Of a stretch of DNA of 64,000 bases, positions 28,771 through 40,231 are shown in pieces. The stretch lies in contig NZ_BMOP01000005.1 of NCBI RefSeq assembly GCF_014647135.1, positions 39,133-103,132 of the forward strand. The letters run 5' to 3'. Position 1 is the first letter of the stretch, and each line of letters begins with the position of its first letter. The notes under the pieces are model-generated. The model was not told where the DNA came from. It saw nothing but the letters and a program-made list of their open reading frames with translations, and searched no databases. Origin of the DNA: Shewanella xiamenensis. GTDB taxonomy: Bacteria; Pseudomonadota; Gammaproteobacteria; Enterobacterales; Shewanellaceae. Made by a program: the position numbers and the translations under genes.

Positions 28771-31059
28771 ATGAATAGCAATATGACAGTTACAAAACGC
28801 TGTGGTGCACGTGAGACAATTGATCTCGACAAAATACACCGCGTAATTACTTGGGCAGCCAAGGGATTAAAAAACGTTTCTGTTTCTGAAGTTGAACTTC
28901 GCACGCATTTACAGTTTTTCGATGGGATCCCAACCGAAGCTATCCACGAAACGATCATCAAATCTGCGGCGGATTTAATTTCCCCTGAGTCACCCGATTA
29001 TCAGTTTCTGGCTGCGCGTTTAGCCGTATTCCATTTGCGTAAGAAGGCTTTTGGTCAGTTCGAGCCGCCCAAGTTATATGACCATGTCACTAAGCTGGTA
29101 GAGTTGGGTAAGTATGATATGCATATTCTGCAGGATTACACCCGCGAAGAACTCGATATTATGGATACTTATATCGACCATTGGCGCGATATGAACTTCT
29201 CTTACGCAGCCGTTAAACAGCTTGAAGGTAAATATCTGGTTCAAAACCGCGTCACCCACGAGATTTATGAGAGCGCCCAGTTCCTCTATATTCTGGTGGC
29301 GGCCTGTTTGTTTGCCCGCTATCCAAAAGCTACGCGTCTGCAATACGTCAAAGATTTTTACGATGCGGTATCGACTTTTAAGATTTCACTGCCAACGCCT
29401 ATCATGGCGGGAGTGCGTACGCCGACTCGTCAGTTTAGCTCATGCGTACTGATTGAATGTGGCGATAGCTTGGATTCAATCAACGCGACAGCATCATCTA
29501 TCGTAAAATACGTGAGCCAACGCGCTGGTATCGGTATCAACGCCGGTCGTATCCGTGCATTAGGAAGCCCAATCCGTGGTGGCGAAGCCTTCCACACGGG
29601 TTGCTTACCTTTCTACAAGTATTTCCAAACTGCGGTGAAATCGTGCTCGCAAGGCGGCGTGCGCGGCGGTGCAGCTACCCTCTTCTATCCTATTTGGCAC
29701 TTAGAAGTTGAATCGCTGCTAGTACTGAAAAATAACCGTGGCGTTGAAGATAACCGTATCCGTCATTTAGACTACGGCGTGCAACTGAATAAACTGATGT
29801 ATCAACGTCTGATCAAAGGTGAAAACATCAGCCTGTTCAGCCCATCGGACGTACCCGGTCTTTACGATGCCTTCTTTGAAGACCAAGCTGAATTTGAGCG
29901 TTTATATCTGCAATATGAGCAAGACAGCAGCATTCGCAAAAAGACATTAAAAGCGGTGGATCTGTTCTCATTGATGATGCAAGAACGTGCTTCAACGGGC
30001 CGTATCTACATTCAAAACGTGGATCACTGTAACACCCACAGTCCATTTGACTCAAAAGTTGCACCGATCAGACAGTCTAACCTCTGCCTTGAAATCGCGC
30101 TGCCGACTAAGCCATTGAATAACATTGACGATCCAAACGGCGAAATCGCCCTTTGTACACTGTCGGCATTAAACCTGGGGACAATTACCGATTTAGCGGA
30201 ACTGGAGCCATTAGCTGATTTAGCCGTGCGAGCCTTAGATAACCTGCTGGATTACCAAGATTATCCAATCAAAGCGGCGCAGATTTCGTCGATGAACCGT
30301 CGTACCTTAGGGATTGGTGTTATCAACTTCGCTAACTATTTAGCGAAGAATGGTATGAAGTACTCCGATGGTAGCGCGAACAATCTGACTCACAAGACCT
30401 TTGAAGCGATTCAGTTTTATCTGCTCAAAGCGTCAATGAATCTGGCAAAAGAGCAAGGTGCGTGCCCATTATTTAATGAGACCACTTACGCTCAAGGTAT
30501 TTTACCTATCGATACCTACAAACGTGACCTAGATAAGATTTGCAGTGAGCCATTGCATTTAGACTGGGAAACACTACGTCAAGATATCAAAGAATACGGT
30601 TTACGTAACTCGACATTGTCTGCACTGATGCCGTCTGAGACTTCATCACAGATCTCAAACGCCACCAACGGTATCGAACCGCCACGCGGCTTGATCAGTG
30701 TGAAAGCCAGTAAAGATGGCCAGTTAAAGCAAGTTGTACCCGATTTTGATGAGCTGAAATACAACTACGAGCTGTTATGGCAAATGCCAAGCAACGAAGG
30801 TTACTTACAACTTGTGGGTATCATGCAAAAGTTCGTTGACCAAGCGATTTCGGCCAACACAAACTATGATCCAGCGCGTTTTGAGGGCCGTAAAGTCCCA
30901 ATGCAGACCCTGCTAAAAGACTTACTCAATGCCTACAAGTTAGGTGTAAAAACGCTGTACTACCATAACACTCGCGATGGTGCATCGGATCAACACGATG
31001 ACATTACCAACATAGAGAAAGAAGATGACGGCTGTGCTGGCGGCGCTTGCAAAATCTAA
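28771..31059 (+). CDS. nrdA: Ribonucleoside-diphosphate reductase class Ia, alpha subunit
   Basis: Large catalytic subunit that reduces NDPs to dNDPs. It has 762 residues and closely resembles E. coli NrdA (761). The N-terminal ATP-cone runs from VTKRCGARETIDLDKIHRV. Active-site segments are FSSCVLIECGDS, NLCLEIALPT with the Cys-Leu-Glu radical site, and CTLSALNLG. The C-terminal tail CAGGACKI holds the redox-shuttle cysteines. I use ATG 28771 because MNSNMTVTKR aligns with the E. coli start; the frame runs 23 codons further upstream. It is first in the operon nrdA-nrdB-yfaE. Confidence 0.97.
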   Translation: MNSNMTVTKRCGARETIDLDKIHRVITWAAKGLKNVSVSEVELRTHLQFFDGIPTEAIHETIIKSAADLISPESPDYQFLAARLAVFHLRKKAFGQFEPPKLYDHVTKLVELGKYDMHILQDYTREELDIMDTYIDHWRDMNFSYAAVKQLEGKYLVQNRVTHEIYESAQFLYILVAACLFARYPKATRLQYVKDFYDAVSTFKISLPTPIMAGVRTPTRQFSSCVLIECGDSLDSINATASSIVKYVSQRAGIGINAGRIRALGSPIRGGEAFHTGCLPFYKYFQTAVKSCSQGGVRGGAATLFYPIWHLEVESLLVLKNNRGVEDNRIRHLDYGVQLNKLMYQRLIKGENISLFSPSDVPGLYDAFFEDQAEFERLYLQYEQDSSIRKKTLKAVDLFSLMMQERASTGRIYIQNVDHCNTHSPFDSKVAPIRQSNLCLEIALPTKPLNNIDDPNGEIALCTLSALNLGTITDLAELEPLADLAVRALDNLLDYQDYPIKAAQISSMNRRTLGIGVINFANYLAKNGMKYSDGSANNLTHKTFEAIQFYLLKASMNLAKEQGACPLFNETTYAQGILPIDTYKRDLDKICSEPLHLDWETLRQDIKEYGLRNSTLSALMPSETSSQISNATNGIEPPRGLISVKASKDGQLKQVVPDFDELKYNYELLWQMPSNEGYLQLVGIMQKFVDQAISANTNYDPARFEGRKVPMQTLLKDLLNAYKLGVKTLYYHNTRDGASDQHDDITNIEKEDDGCAGGACKI

Positions 31060-31078
31060 TCTTCAATGTTAACGGTTG

Positions 31079-31099
31079 CGGGATCCCAATGGGATCCCG
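31079..31099 (+). repeat. Hairpin between nrdA and nrdB
   Basis: CGGGATCCC (31079-31087) and GGGATCCCG (31091-31099) form a perfect 9-bp stem with loop AAT. Each arm contains the palindrome GGGATCCC. No T tract follows, so it is more likely an mRNA stability or processing structure than a terminator. Confidence 0.6.
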
Positions 31100-31120
31100 A
31101 CTTATTGGAATACTCGTACC

Positions 31121-32251
31121 ATGACCTACTCTACTTTTTGCCAAACACCCAACGATGCCACCCGTGAACCCATGTTCTTCGGACAATCGGTAAACGTCGC
31201 ACGTTATGACCAACAAAAATATGAAGTGTTTGAAAAACTAATTGAAAAGCAGCTGTCTTTCTTCTGGCGCCCAGAGGAAGTCGATGTGAGCCGCGATAAA
31301 ATCGACTACAACTCACTACCCGATCATGAAAAGCATATTTTTATTTCGAACCTGAAATACCAAACGCTGCTCGATTCAATTCAAGGTCGCTCGCCTAACG
31401 TAGCTTTTTTGCCACTGGTGTCACTGCCTGAGTTAGAAACCTGGATTGAAACCTGGTCATTCTCCGAGACCATTCATTCGCGCTCATACACTCATATTAT
31501 TCGCAATATCGTCAACGATCCTTCAGTGATTTTTGACGATATCGTGGTGAATCAAGAGATCCTGCGCCGCGCGACTGACATTGCTGAATATTACGATCAC
31601 TTAATCAAGCTGACGCAGGTTTACCACCTGTTAGGCAAAGGCACCCATGTGATTGATGGCGAGCCGATTGAAGTCAACACTCGCACGCTAAAGAAAGCGT
31701 TGTACCTGTGCATGATGTCAGTTAACGCCCTCGAAGCGATTCGCTTTTACGTCAGTTTTGCCTGCTCATTTGCCTTCGCTGAGCGTAAACTTATGGAAGG
31801 TAACGCGAAAATTATTCGTCTTATCGCCCGTGACGAGGCGCTGCACTTAAACAGCACTCAGCATATCTTAACCATTATGCAGGGCGGCAAAGACGATCCT
31901 GAGATGGCCGAGATTGCCACAGAATGCCAACAGGAAGCCTATAACCTGTTCCTAAAAGCCGCCGAACAAGAAAAAGAATGGGCGAAATACCTGTTCAAAG
32001 ACGGCTCAATGATCGGTCTAAACGAGCAGATCCTCTGCCAATATGTTGAGTACATTACCAACCAACGGATGAAGTCAGTTAACCTACCGCTACCTTATGC
32101 AGAACAAACTAACCCACTGCCATGGATGAAAAACTGGTTAGAGAGTGACGCAGTGCAAGTTGCTCCGCAAGAAGTGGAAGTGTCATCCTATCTGGTCGGC
32201 CAAATCGATGCAGCCGTCGACAGTGATGAATTTCTTGATTTCGATCTCTAA
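31121..32251 (+). CDS. nrdB: Ribonucleoside-diphosphate reductase class Ia, beta subunit
   Basis: Diferric-tyrosyl radical subunit supplying the radical to NrdA. It has 376 residues, identical in length to E. coli NrdB. The segment [16 protein letters not shown] includes the radical tyrosine, and iron ligands lie in WSFSETIH and RDEALHLN. The C-terminus (SSYLVGQID...) is the NrdA-docking tail. I chose ATG 31121 (MTYSTFCQT); the open frame extends 15 codons upstream through the intercistronic hairpin without homology. yfaE follows 33 bases downstream. Confidence 0.97.
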   Translation: MTYSTFCQTPNDATREPMFFGQSVNVARYDQQKYEVFEKLIEKQLSFFWRPEEVDVSRDKIDYNSLPDHEKHIFISNLKYQTLLDSIQGRSPNVAFLPLVSLPELETWIETWSFSETIHSRSYTHIIRNIVNDPSVIFDDIVVNQEILRRATDIAEYYDHLIKLTQVYHLLGKGTHVIDGEPIEVNTRTLKKALYLCMMSVNALEAIRFYVSFACSFAFAERKLMEGNAKIIRLIARDEALHLNSTQHILTIMQGGKDDPEMAEIATECQQEAYNLFLKAAEQEKEWAKYLFKDGSMIGLNEQILCQYVEYITNQRMKSVNLPLPYAEQTNPLPWMKNWLESDAVQVAPQEVEVSSYLVGQIDAAVDSDEFLDFDL

Positions 32252-32284
32252 TCACTTTTGATTGTGAAATGACTAGATTACGAA

Positions 32285-32704
32285 ATGACTAAGTCGAACC
32301 AGCTAAAGAGCCATCCATTGAATAATCCCTTTGCCAAGGCGCCCATTGTGCGCCTGCAAGGGCAACCTGTGCTGCTATTTACCCCGCAGCACGGCTCTTT
32401 ACTGCAAGCTCTTGAAGCCAAAAAAGTCAGAATTTTCTCTGAATGTCGTAGTGGCTTTTGTGGTGCCTGTAAAACAAAAGTGCTTAGTGGTCGTGTCAGC
32501 TATTTAACCGAGCCTCTAGCCAATCTCAATGCCGACGAATGTCTGCCCTGCTGCTGTATACCCAGCGAAGATTTAGAACTCGACTTATCGCCCGAAGGCG
32601 CTGCCGTGGTGACCTATTCTTGCCACACCCGCGCTCAGTCTACATCTACACGTAAAACCGCCAACCTCAAAGCCGTGCCACAGCAAGAAGTGGTTGAAGA
32701 CTAA
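32285..32704 (+). CDS. yfaE: YfaE-type 2Fe-2S ferredoxin
   Basis: Plant-type [2Fe-2S] ferredoxin implicated in restoring the NrdB diferric-tyrosyl cofactor. Cluster ligands are in CRSGFCGAC (Cys-x5-Cys-x2-Cys spacing by eye) and the downstream CLPCCC. At 139 residues it is much longer than E. coli YfaE (84), with about 22 extra N-terminal residues and a C-terminal extension after the last cluster cysteine. Its position directly after nrdB supports the role. ATG 32285 is the first start in frame. Confidence 0.88.
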   Translation: MTKSNQLKSHPLNNPFAKAPIVRLQGQPVLLFTPQHGSLLQALEAKKVRIFSECRSGFCGACKTKVLSGRVSYLTEPLANLNADECLPCCCIPSEDLELDLSPEGAAVVTYSCHTRAQSTSTRKTANLKAVPQQEVVED

Positions 32705-32738
32705 AATAGTTGTCTTAAACTCTTAGGCATTTTCGGGT

Positions 32739-32996
32739 GTGACTTGGGTTCGCGAGTCGATGATCAACAACACTAAAAACTATGCCTGTGGTAAATACAC
32801 CCGCTCACTGGTTGAAGAGAGCTTTCAAGCCTATCCCATCAAGGACTTTGGCGCGATAACAGAGGGTGTACATAAATTTTGCAGCCAAGAAACTGGCAGT
32901 TGTGACGGCAAAGCCAAATTTTTAATGGTCTGGCAACACACCAATGGCCAGTGGCAAGTCACTAGAGTCGTCAGTTATGGGCATTTACCCAACTAA
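32739..32996 (+). pseudogene. Truncated NTF2-like (DUF4440/SnoaL-type) remnant
   Basis: An 85-codon frame whose C-terminal part (KFLMVWQHTNGQWQVTRVVSYG) looks like the end of NTF2-fold proteins of the DUF4440 group. The segment YACGKYTRSLVEESFQAYP matches their middle region. The N-terminal half with the first strands and helices is missing, and nothing in the 35 bases after yfaE supplies it. I therefore read it as a 5'-truncated remnant; a short genuine protein starting at ATG 32760 cannot be excluded. Confidence 0.55.
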
Positions 32997-33045
32997 GCAA
33001 ATGGCCCACTCATATAGATAAGCGCTTATCTTCATATCAATCAAC

Positions 33046-33077
33046 AAAAAAGCCTGAGTCTGACTCAGGCATTTTTT
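33046..33077. terminator. Bidirectional terminator before fadH
   Basis: GCCTGAGTC (33052-33060) and GACTCAGGC (33062-33070) flank a single T (the true loop is probably five bases). A run of A's precedes and ATTTTTT follows. It lies between convergent transcripts. Confidence 0.9.
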
Positions 33078-33096
33078 AGGATAAACCGCTTAAAAA

Positions 33097-35115
<2,019 letters not shown>

Positions 35116-35280
35116 TCAAACATCCTTTTTAAACAAGTGATTTAAATGAGCATACCTTGAGTCAAATGTAAGCTCAACTGTTGCTAACGGGTTAAAAGTT
35201 AAAAACCTTTACAATTGTGTTTAGCCAGTGAAGAGATTTTCAGTTAGCATTGGCACATTCGATATGCAAAGGAGTGGCTA

Positions 35281-37125
35281 ATGTCCGCTAACCCATCGTT
35301 TTTCAAGAGAATATGCTTATTCATTTGGAACGCCCTTAACGGGATCCGTAAATTCATACTCAACCTGATCTTTTTTGGCCTCCTCGCCATGATTCTGATT
35401 GTCATTGGCAGTAGTGAAGATATTCAGGTCGAAGATAATTCGGCACTGGTACTTAATCTTGCGGGATCGATTGTTGATCAAAAACAACAGGTCGACCCGC
35501 TTGAAGCCGCACTCAAGCAAGGTAATAACGGCAGCAGCGATGGCGAAATCCTACTGGCGGATATTATCTATGTGATTGATAACGCGGCGCACGATAACAG
35601 GATAAGCACTATAGTCTTAGACTTGTCAGAGCTAAAACGTGCGGGGATCAGCAAATTACAATCCATTGGCGACGCCTTAAATCGTTTTAAAGAAAGCGGC
35701 AAAAAGGTCGTAGCGATTGGTAACTATTACGAACAAAACCAATATTTTCTTGCCAGTTTTGCCGATACCATCTATCTCAACCCTCAAGGTAGCGTCTCAC
35801 TTGAGGGATTAAGTATGTATAACCAATACTTCAAATCCGCCCTCGAAAAACTCAAGATAAAAGCACATATTTTCCGTGTTGGGACGTTTAAATCCGCAGT
35901 AGAACCTTATATGCGTGACGATATGTCAGATGCGGCCAGAGAGGCCAGCAACGTCCTACTTGCTGATGTTTGGCAAAGTTACACTCAAACGGTGGCGACA
36001 AATCGCCAAATTGATACCAAAGCCTTGGTTTTAGACTCGGCAAATTACCTCGCGCAACTCGATAAGGCTGAGGGCGATTCTGCGACTATGGCCCTCAATA
36101 TGAAATGGGTCGATACCCTAGCGACCGATGAAGATTTCCGCAAAGTTATGCTTGAGACCGTGGGTAAAGAAAAGTCGGGTGACAGCTTTAAGCAAGTCAG
36201 CTTTTACGACTATTTAACCCTAGTGACACCTTTACCAAGCTTTGTTGAGCAAGACAGTGTTGGTATTATCGTTGCCAGCGGCACTATTTTAAATGGCAGC
36301 CAACCCGCCGGCCAGATTGGTGGCGATAGCACGGCTGAACTCATTCGTAAGGCGCGATTTGATAAACATATTAAAGCACTGGTGTTACGAGTTGACAGCC
36401 CTGGCGGTAGCGCCTTTGCCTCGGAGCAAATCCGCCAAGAATTACTCGCCCTCAAAGCGGCGGGTAAACCTGTGGTGGTCAGTATGGGTAGCCTTGCGGC
36501 ATCCGGCGGTTATTGGATTTCGGCCAGCGCCGATTATATCTTCGCGACACCAACAACACTGACGGGCTCTATCGGCATCTTCGGGATGATCACCACCTTC
36601 GAAGATTCACTCGCCAGCTTAGGCATTCATACCGACGGCGTATCAACCTCTGAATGGGCGGGTTTATCAGTCACGCGCACCCTCTCTCCACAAATTGAAT
36701 CGGTAATCCAGCGCCATATTGAGCGTGGCTACTTAGACTTTATTTCACTGGTGGCTAAGGAACGAAAAATGACCTTAGAACAAGTGGATAACATCGCCCA
36801 AGGCCGTGTGTGGAGTGGTAAAAAAGCCCTAGAATTAGGCTTAGTTGATGAGCTAGGTGATATAGACCAAGCTGTCGCGAAAGCAGCAAAACTGGCGGAT
36901 TTAAGCCTGTTCGATACCCGTGTGATTGAGCAAGAGCTCACACCTGAGCAGCGTTTTGTGCAGCAAATGTTTGCCTCTGTGTCGGCTTATTTACCCGCTT
37001 CACTCAGCCATTCAACGCTGCTTGAGCAAATGCTGAGCCAATGGACCGGTAGCTTAAAGACTATAGCGGCCTTTAACGACCCTAACCATGTGTATGTATA
37101 TTGTGACAGCTGTGCGATCAACTAG
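35281..37125 (+). CDS. sppA: Signal peptide peptidase A (protease IV)
   Basis: Inner-membrane serine protease, periplasmic-facing, degrading cleaved signal peptides. It has 614 residues, the long duplicated form (E. coli 618). There is one N-terminal membrane anchor at about residues 26-43. The Ser-Lys dyad is split between the two halves: Lys204 in VGTFKSAVEP and Ser408 in SLAASGGYWIS. The start ATG 35281 has AAGGAG eight bases upstream. A terminator follows, and ansA comes next on the same strand, an order also seen in E. coli. Confidence 0.95.
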   Translation: MSANPSFFKRICLFIWNALNGIRKFILNLIFFGLLAMILIVIGSSEDIQVEDNSALVLNLAGSIVDQKQQVDPLEAALKQGNNGSSDGEILLADIIYVIDNAAHDNRISTIVLDLSELKRAGISKLQSIGDALNRFKESGKKVVAIGNYYEQNQYFLASFADTIYLNPQGSVSLEGLSMYNQYFKSALEKLKIKAHIFRVGTFKSAVEPYMRDDMSDAAREASNVLLADVWQSYTQTVATNRQIDTKALVLDSANYLAQLDKAEGDSATMALNMKWVDTLATDEDFRKVMLETVGKEKSGDSFKQVSFYDYLTLVTPLPSFVEQDSVGIIVASGTILNGSQPAGQIGGDSTAELIRKARFDKHIKALVLRVDSPGGSAFASEQIRQELLALKAAGKPVVVSMGSLAASGGYWISASADYIFATPTTLTGSIGIFGMITTFEDSLASLGIHTDGVSTSEWAGLSVTRTLSPQIESVIQRHIERGYLDFISLVAKERKMTLEQVDNIAQGRVWSGKKALELGLVDELGDIDQAVAKAAKLADLSLFDTRVIEQELTPEQRFVQQMFASVSAYLPASLSHSTLLEQMLSQWTGSLKTIAAFNDPNHVYVYCDSCAIN

Positions 37126-37148
37126 CGCAGACTCAAGATGAAAGACAC

Positions 37149-37172
37149 AAAAGCCCGATACCTCGGGCTTTT
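37149..37172 (+). terminator. Terminator of sppA
   Basis: AAAAGCCCGA (37149-37158) and TCGGGCTTTT (37163-37172) pair over 10 bp with loop TACC, followed by further T's. Confidence 0.92.
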
Positions 37173-37235
37173 TTATTGGGTTTATGTCAGCAAAATCGTA
37201 TAATTAGCCCACGTGAAGCTAAGATAACGACAAGA

Positions 37236-38249
37236 ATGACTAAACGCTCCATTTATGTCGCCTACACGGGCGGCACCATAGGCATGCAAAAAACCGATAA
37301 TGGCTTTGCACCAGTAGCAGGATTTTTGACCCAATGCGTCCAATCCATGCCCGAGTTTTACCATGCTGAAATGCCTGAGTTTGTGATCCACGAGTACTGC
37401 CCGCTCATCGACTCATCAAACATGGCACCGACCGACTGGCAAATGATTGCCGATGATATCAAAGCCAATTATGACAAGTACGATGGCTTTGTGATCCTCC
37501 ACGGCACTGATACCATGGCCTATACTGCATCGGCCTTATCCTTTATGCTTCAAGGCCTGTCAAAGCCTGTTATTGTCACCGGCTCACAAATCCCCTTGGC
37601 GCAGTTGCGTTCCGACGGCCAAACCAACCTACTCAACTCTTTGTATATCGCTGCTAATTATCCAGTGGCTGAGGTTTGCTTATTCTTTAATAACAAACTA
37701 TTTCGTGGCAATCGTTCCACCAAAGCCCATGCCGACGGCTTCGATGCCTTTGCCTCACCAAACTTCCCCTTACTGCTTGAAGCGGGGATCAAAATTAATC
37801 TGCGCGCAGGTAAAATTGCCACGCCAAGCGATAAGCCGTTAGAAGTCGCTAATATCAGCCCTCAGCCTGTCGGTGTGGTCACCCTATACCCTGGTATCTC
37901 CACGCAGATTTTTGAGAATATTCTACAGCAACCCGTTAAGGCGCTCATTTTACTGACCTTTGGTGTAGGGAATGCACCGCAAGATACGGCATTACTTGAT
38001 ACCCTAAAGCAAGCGGATGAACGGGGAATTGTGTTAGTGAACCTAACTCAGTGTTTCCAAGGCAAAGTGAATATGGGCGGTTATGCAACGGGAAACGCCC
38101 TCGCTAAAGCAGGCGTGATCAGTGGCGCAGATATGACCATTGAGGCTGCATTGGCTAAGTTACATTATCTGCTGTCGAAAAACTTAAAGCCGAGCGAAAT
38201 TAAGGCTGCTATGTTGCAAAACTTAGTTGGTGAGCTCAGCCCCGATTAA
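37236..38249 (+). CDS. ansA: L-asparaginase, type I (cytoplasmic)
   Basis: Hydrolyses asparagine to aspartate and ammonia. It has 337 residues (E. coli AnsA 338). Both catalytic threonine motifs are visible: YTGGTIGM near the N-terminus and HGTDTMAYTA about residue 90. The absence of a signal peptide argues for the low-affinity cytoplasmic type rather than AnsB. I chose ATG 37236 (MTKRSIYVAYTGG); an upstream in-frame start at 37176 falls in the sppA terminator. It ends at an 18-bp terminator stem shared with the convergent yeaC. Confidence 0.95.
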   Translation: MTKRSIYVAYTGGTIGMQKTDNGFAPVAGFLTQCVQSMPEFYHAEMPEFVIHEYCPLIDSSNMAPTDWQMIADDIKANYDKYDGFVILHGTDTMAYTASALSFMLQGLSKPVIVTGSQIPLAQLRSDGQTNLLNSLYIAANYPVAEVCLFFNNKLFRGNRSTKAHADGFDAFASPNFPLLLEAGIKINLRAGKIATPSDKPLEVANISPQPVGVVTLYPGISTQIFENILQQPVKALILLTFGVGNAPQDTALLDTLKQADERGIVLVNLTQCFQGKVNMGGYATGNALAKAGVISGADMTIEAALAKLHYLLSKNLKPSEIKAAMLQNLVGELSPD

Positions 38250-38263
38250 GGATCGCAACTTTG

Positions 38264-38303
38264 CGTAGTAAAAAAGCCCACATTAGTGGGCTTTTTTACT
38301 ACG
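38264..38303. terminator. Bidirectional terminator, ansA / yeaC
   Basis: An 18-bp perfect inverted repeat with loop ATTA; the core is AAAAAAGCCCAC / GTGGGCTTTTTT with flanking CGTAGT/ACTACG. It lies between convergent genes. Confidence 0.95.
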
Positions 38304-38318
38304 TTGCGTCAACTGAGA

Positions 38319-38600
38319 TTACAGGTCGTCAGCTTTAAACTCGGCTATCGACTCGCCACGGAATTGTTTCTTCAACTCCGCCTTTGACAGCTCATTTAAT
38401 TTTCCGCCAGCACCTATGGTGAAATGCTCCGTTTGATCTAAACGGCGCGCCTGATAGAGCATCACCACTTGAAGAGTCGATTCACGCTGGGCTTCGGTCA
38501 ATACTGTGCCATCTTCCCATTTGCCTAATTCAGCAGCGCTACGCAGCCTTTCATAGACTTCTTCAGGCATTTGGTCGATTACTTGATTAATGTCGGTCAT
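38319..38600 (-). CDS. yeaC: YeaC-family protein (DUF1315)
   Basis: A 93-residue soluble protein resembling E. coli YeaC (MPEEVYERLRSAAELGKWEDG and LQVVMLYQARR are the DUF1315 hallmarks). The function is not established. Its start overlaps the stop of the upstream zinc-ribbon protein gene by four bases, so the two are translationally coupled. Confidence 0.85.
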   Translation of the reverse strand: MTDINQVIDQMPEEVYERLRSAAELGKWEDGTVLTEAQRESTLQVVMLYQARRLDQTEHFTIGAGGKLNELSKAELKKQFRGESIAEFKADDL

Positions 38601-38914
38601 ACACTCTTTCGCTTATGTAATACGATTCTAACGCGGGTAATTAAATAGCCCACAAAACCAAAGACAAAACAGATGGCACCAATGGTCGCGCGTACGCCTT
38701 CGGCGGGCTCTCCACCCCAAAACCAAATCACCACCCCCGCAATAAACAGCGTCATGGCAACAAAGCTTTGGTTCATTAAGCTGCTGGATTTTTGGATATG
38801 ACTGATCCGTACGAGCGAGCTATTATCACCATTAGTTTTTGCCTCACAATGCGGGCAAGCTGGCGCTTTGCTCGACATCCGTTTACGGCAGATTGGACAT
38901 TCGATTAATGCCAT
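38597..38914 (-). CDS. Zinc-ribbon membrane protein
   Basis: A 105-residue protein with an N-terminal zinc ribbon formed by two CxxC knuckles (CPICRKRM and CPHCEAK) and two hydrophobic segments (about residues 51-67 and 76-95) ending in a basic tail (HKRKSV). It is likely an inner-membrane protein with a cytoplasmic metal-binding head. The function is not recognised. It is coupled to yeaC downstream and lies 8 bases after the M14 carboxypeptidase gene, so three genes probably share a transcript. Confidence 0.8.
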   Translation of the reverse strand: MALIECPICRKRMSSKAPACPHCEAKTNGDNSSLVRISHIQKSSSLMNQSFVAMTLFIAGVVIWFWGGEPAEGVRATIGAICFVFGFVGYLITRVRIVLHKRKSV

Positions 38915-38922
38915 AGTCGCAC

Positions 38923-40050
38923 CTATCTTAACTTATCAACCACGGCGAGCATGGCAATCAATGACGCTTCGCCTAAATAAATACTGCGCTCAGGTGACCA
39001 ACCCACAAACGGATCTTGCAGGTTATTGTTGTCTTTAAAAGGCATTTCTAAGGTGTTCGACAAGCAATCGAAGGTTTGCGCCACCCAATTAGACGCCACG
39101 GTCAAGTTGGCTTGACCAGGCTCGTCTTTAGCGTACCCAAACTCGGTTTGGAAATCGGCACTGGCTAAGGTTAATGCCTGACTAAAGTTCGCTTGCAGCT
39201 GCGCCAATCGCTCATTGTAAGCTGGTACACCCTCACAACCCGCGAGGAAAACATAGGGAAGACCTTCATCACCATGAACATCGTAAAATAAATCTACACC
39301 CGTTTGCTGCATCTTATGCACTACATGGTAGACCTCAGGGCTTCTTTCTAAGCTCGGGGTTTGCCATTCACGGTTAAGGTTAACCCCAATCGCATTGGTA
39401 CGCAGATGGCCTCTTACGCTGCCATCCGGGTTCATATTAGGCACTATGTAGAAGTTCGCTTTATCGAGCAACGCTTTTGCCGTTGGACAATCATTATCCA
39501 GCAAACGATTTACTAAGCCTTCGACTAACCATTCCGCCATGGTCTCACCGGGATGTTGCCTTGCGGTGATCCAAATATTGCGTTTATCAGGATTGCCATC
39601 GCCCACTTTCATCAGGGTAATATCACGGCCATCTAAGGTTAAGCCTAAATGTTCAAGATTAACATCGGGATGCAATTGTGCGTTGCTGAGTAAATCTAAG
39701 TGACGCTCATAGCTGTACGGGGCAAAGTAAGCGATTTGAATCGCATCACAATCAAGTTCAAGCTGGATACTGAGTTTGCCATCAATATATTGAGTTGGTA
39801 CACGGAACCAATGCTGACGATCGTAACTGGCGACTGCGTGGTAATCTTGCCAGCCCTTAGGATAGGAAGCGGTGCCCGCATTGATAATATTTAAGGTGTA
39901 CTGGTTTCCCACCTCACCTTCGAATCGGAAGTTGAACCATTGATAAAACTCACCGCCCGCATCGGGACGGATTGCCAGTTGAATATCGTCTTTATTATCA
40001 AGATTAATGACTTGGATATTTCCGCCATCAAAATTGGCACTGATCCGCAT
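38923..40050 (-). CDS. M14-family zinc carboxypeptidase, cytosolic type
   Basis: A 375-residue protein with an N-terminal beta-sandwich (about residues 1-115) and a C-terminal M14 carboxypeptidase domain, the layout of cytosolic carboxypeptidase-like enzymes. The zinc ligands are His166 and Glu169 (RQHPGET) and His259 (DVHGDEG). Substrate-binding NPDGSVRGHLRTN and NLNREW follow, and the catalytic Glu335 is in NTLEMPF. There is no signal peptide. I chose ATG 40050 (MRISANFDGG), which has TAGGA at ribosome-binding distance; two upstream in-frame ATGs lack this. The substrate is unknown. Confidence 0.88.
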   Translation of the reverse strand: MRISANFDGGNIQVINLDNKDDIQLAIRPDAGGEFYQWFNFRFEGEVGNQYTLNIINAGTASYPKGWQDYHAVASYDRQHWFRVPTQYIDGKLSIQLELDCDAIQIAYFAPYSYERHLDLLSNAQLHPDVNLEHLGLTLDGRDITLMKVGDGNPDKRNIWITARQHPGETMAEWLVEGLVNRLLDNDCPTAKALLDKANFYIVPNMNPDGSVRGHLRTNAIGVNLNREWQTPSLERSPEVYHVVHKMQQTGVDLFYDVHGDEGLPYVFLAGCEGVPAYNERLAQLQANFSQALTLASADFQTEFGYAKDEPGQANLTVASNWVAQTFDCLSNTLEMPFKDNNNLQDPFVGWSPERSIYLGEASLIAMLAVVDKLR

Positions 40051-40231
40051 ACTGATTCCTACTTGGTTATTCATGTGAGGGTAATGATGCAAAATACGCA
40101 TCTACTATAATGCCCGTTAGAATAAACCAAATCCGTATCTGGGGAAAATGAAAGCGAGTAAAATTGCCTAAGAAGCCATCAATCACGCTTTAATTAATCA
40201 GTGCCTAAGGCAAATCCATTTACATCATCAT

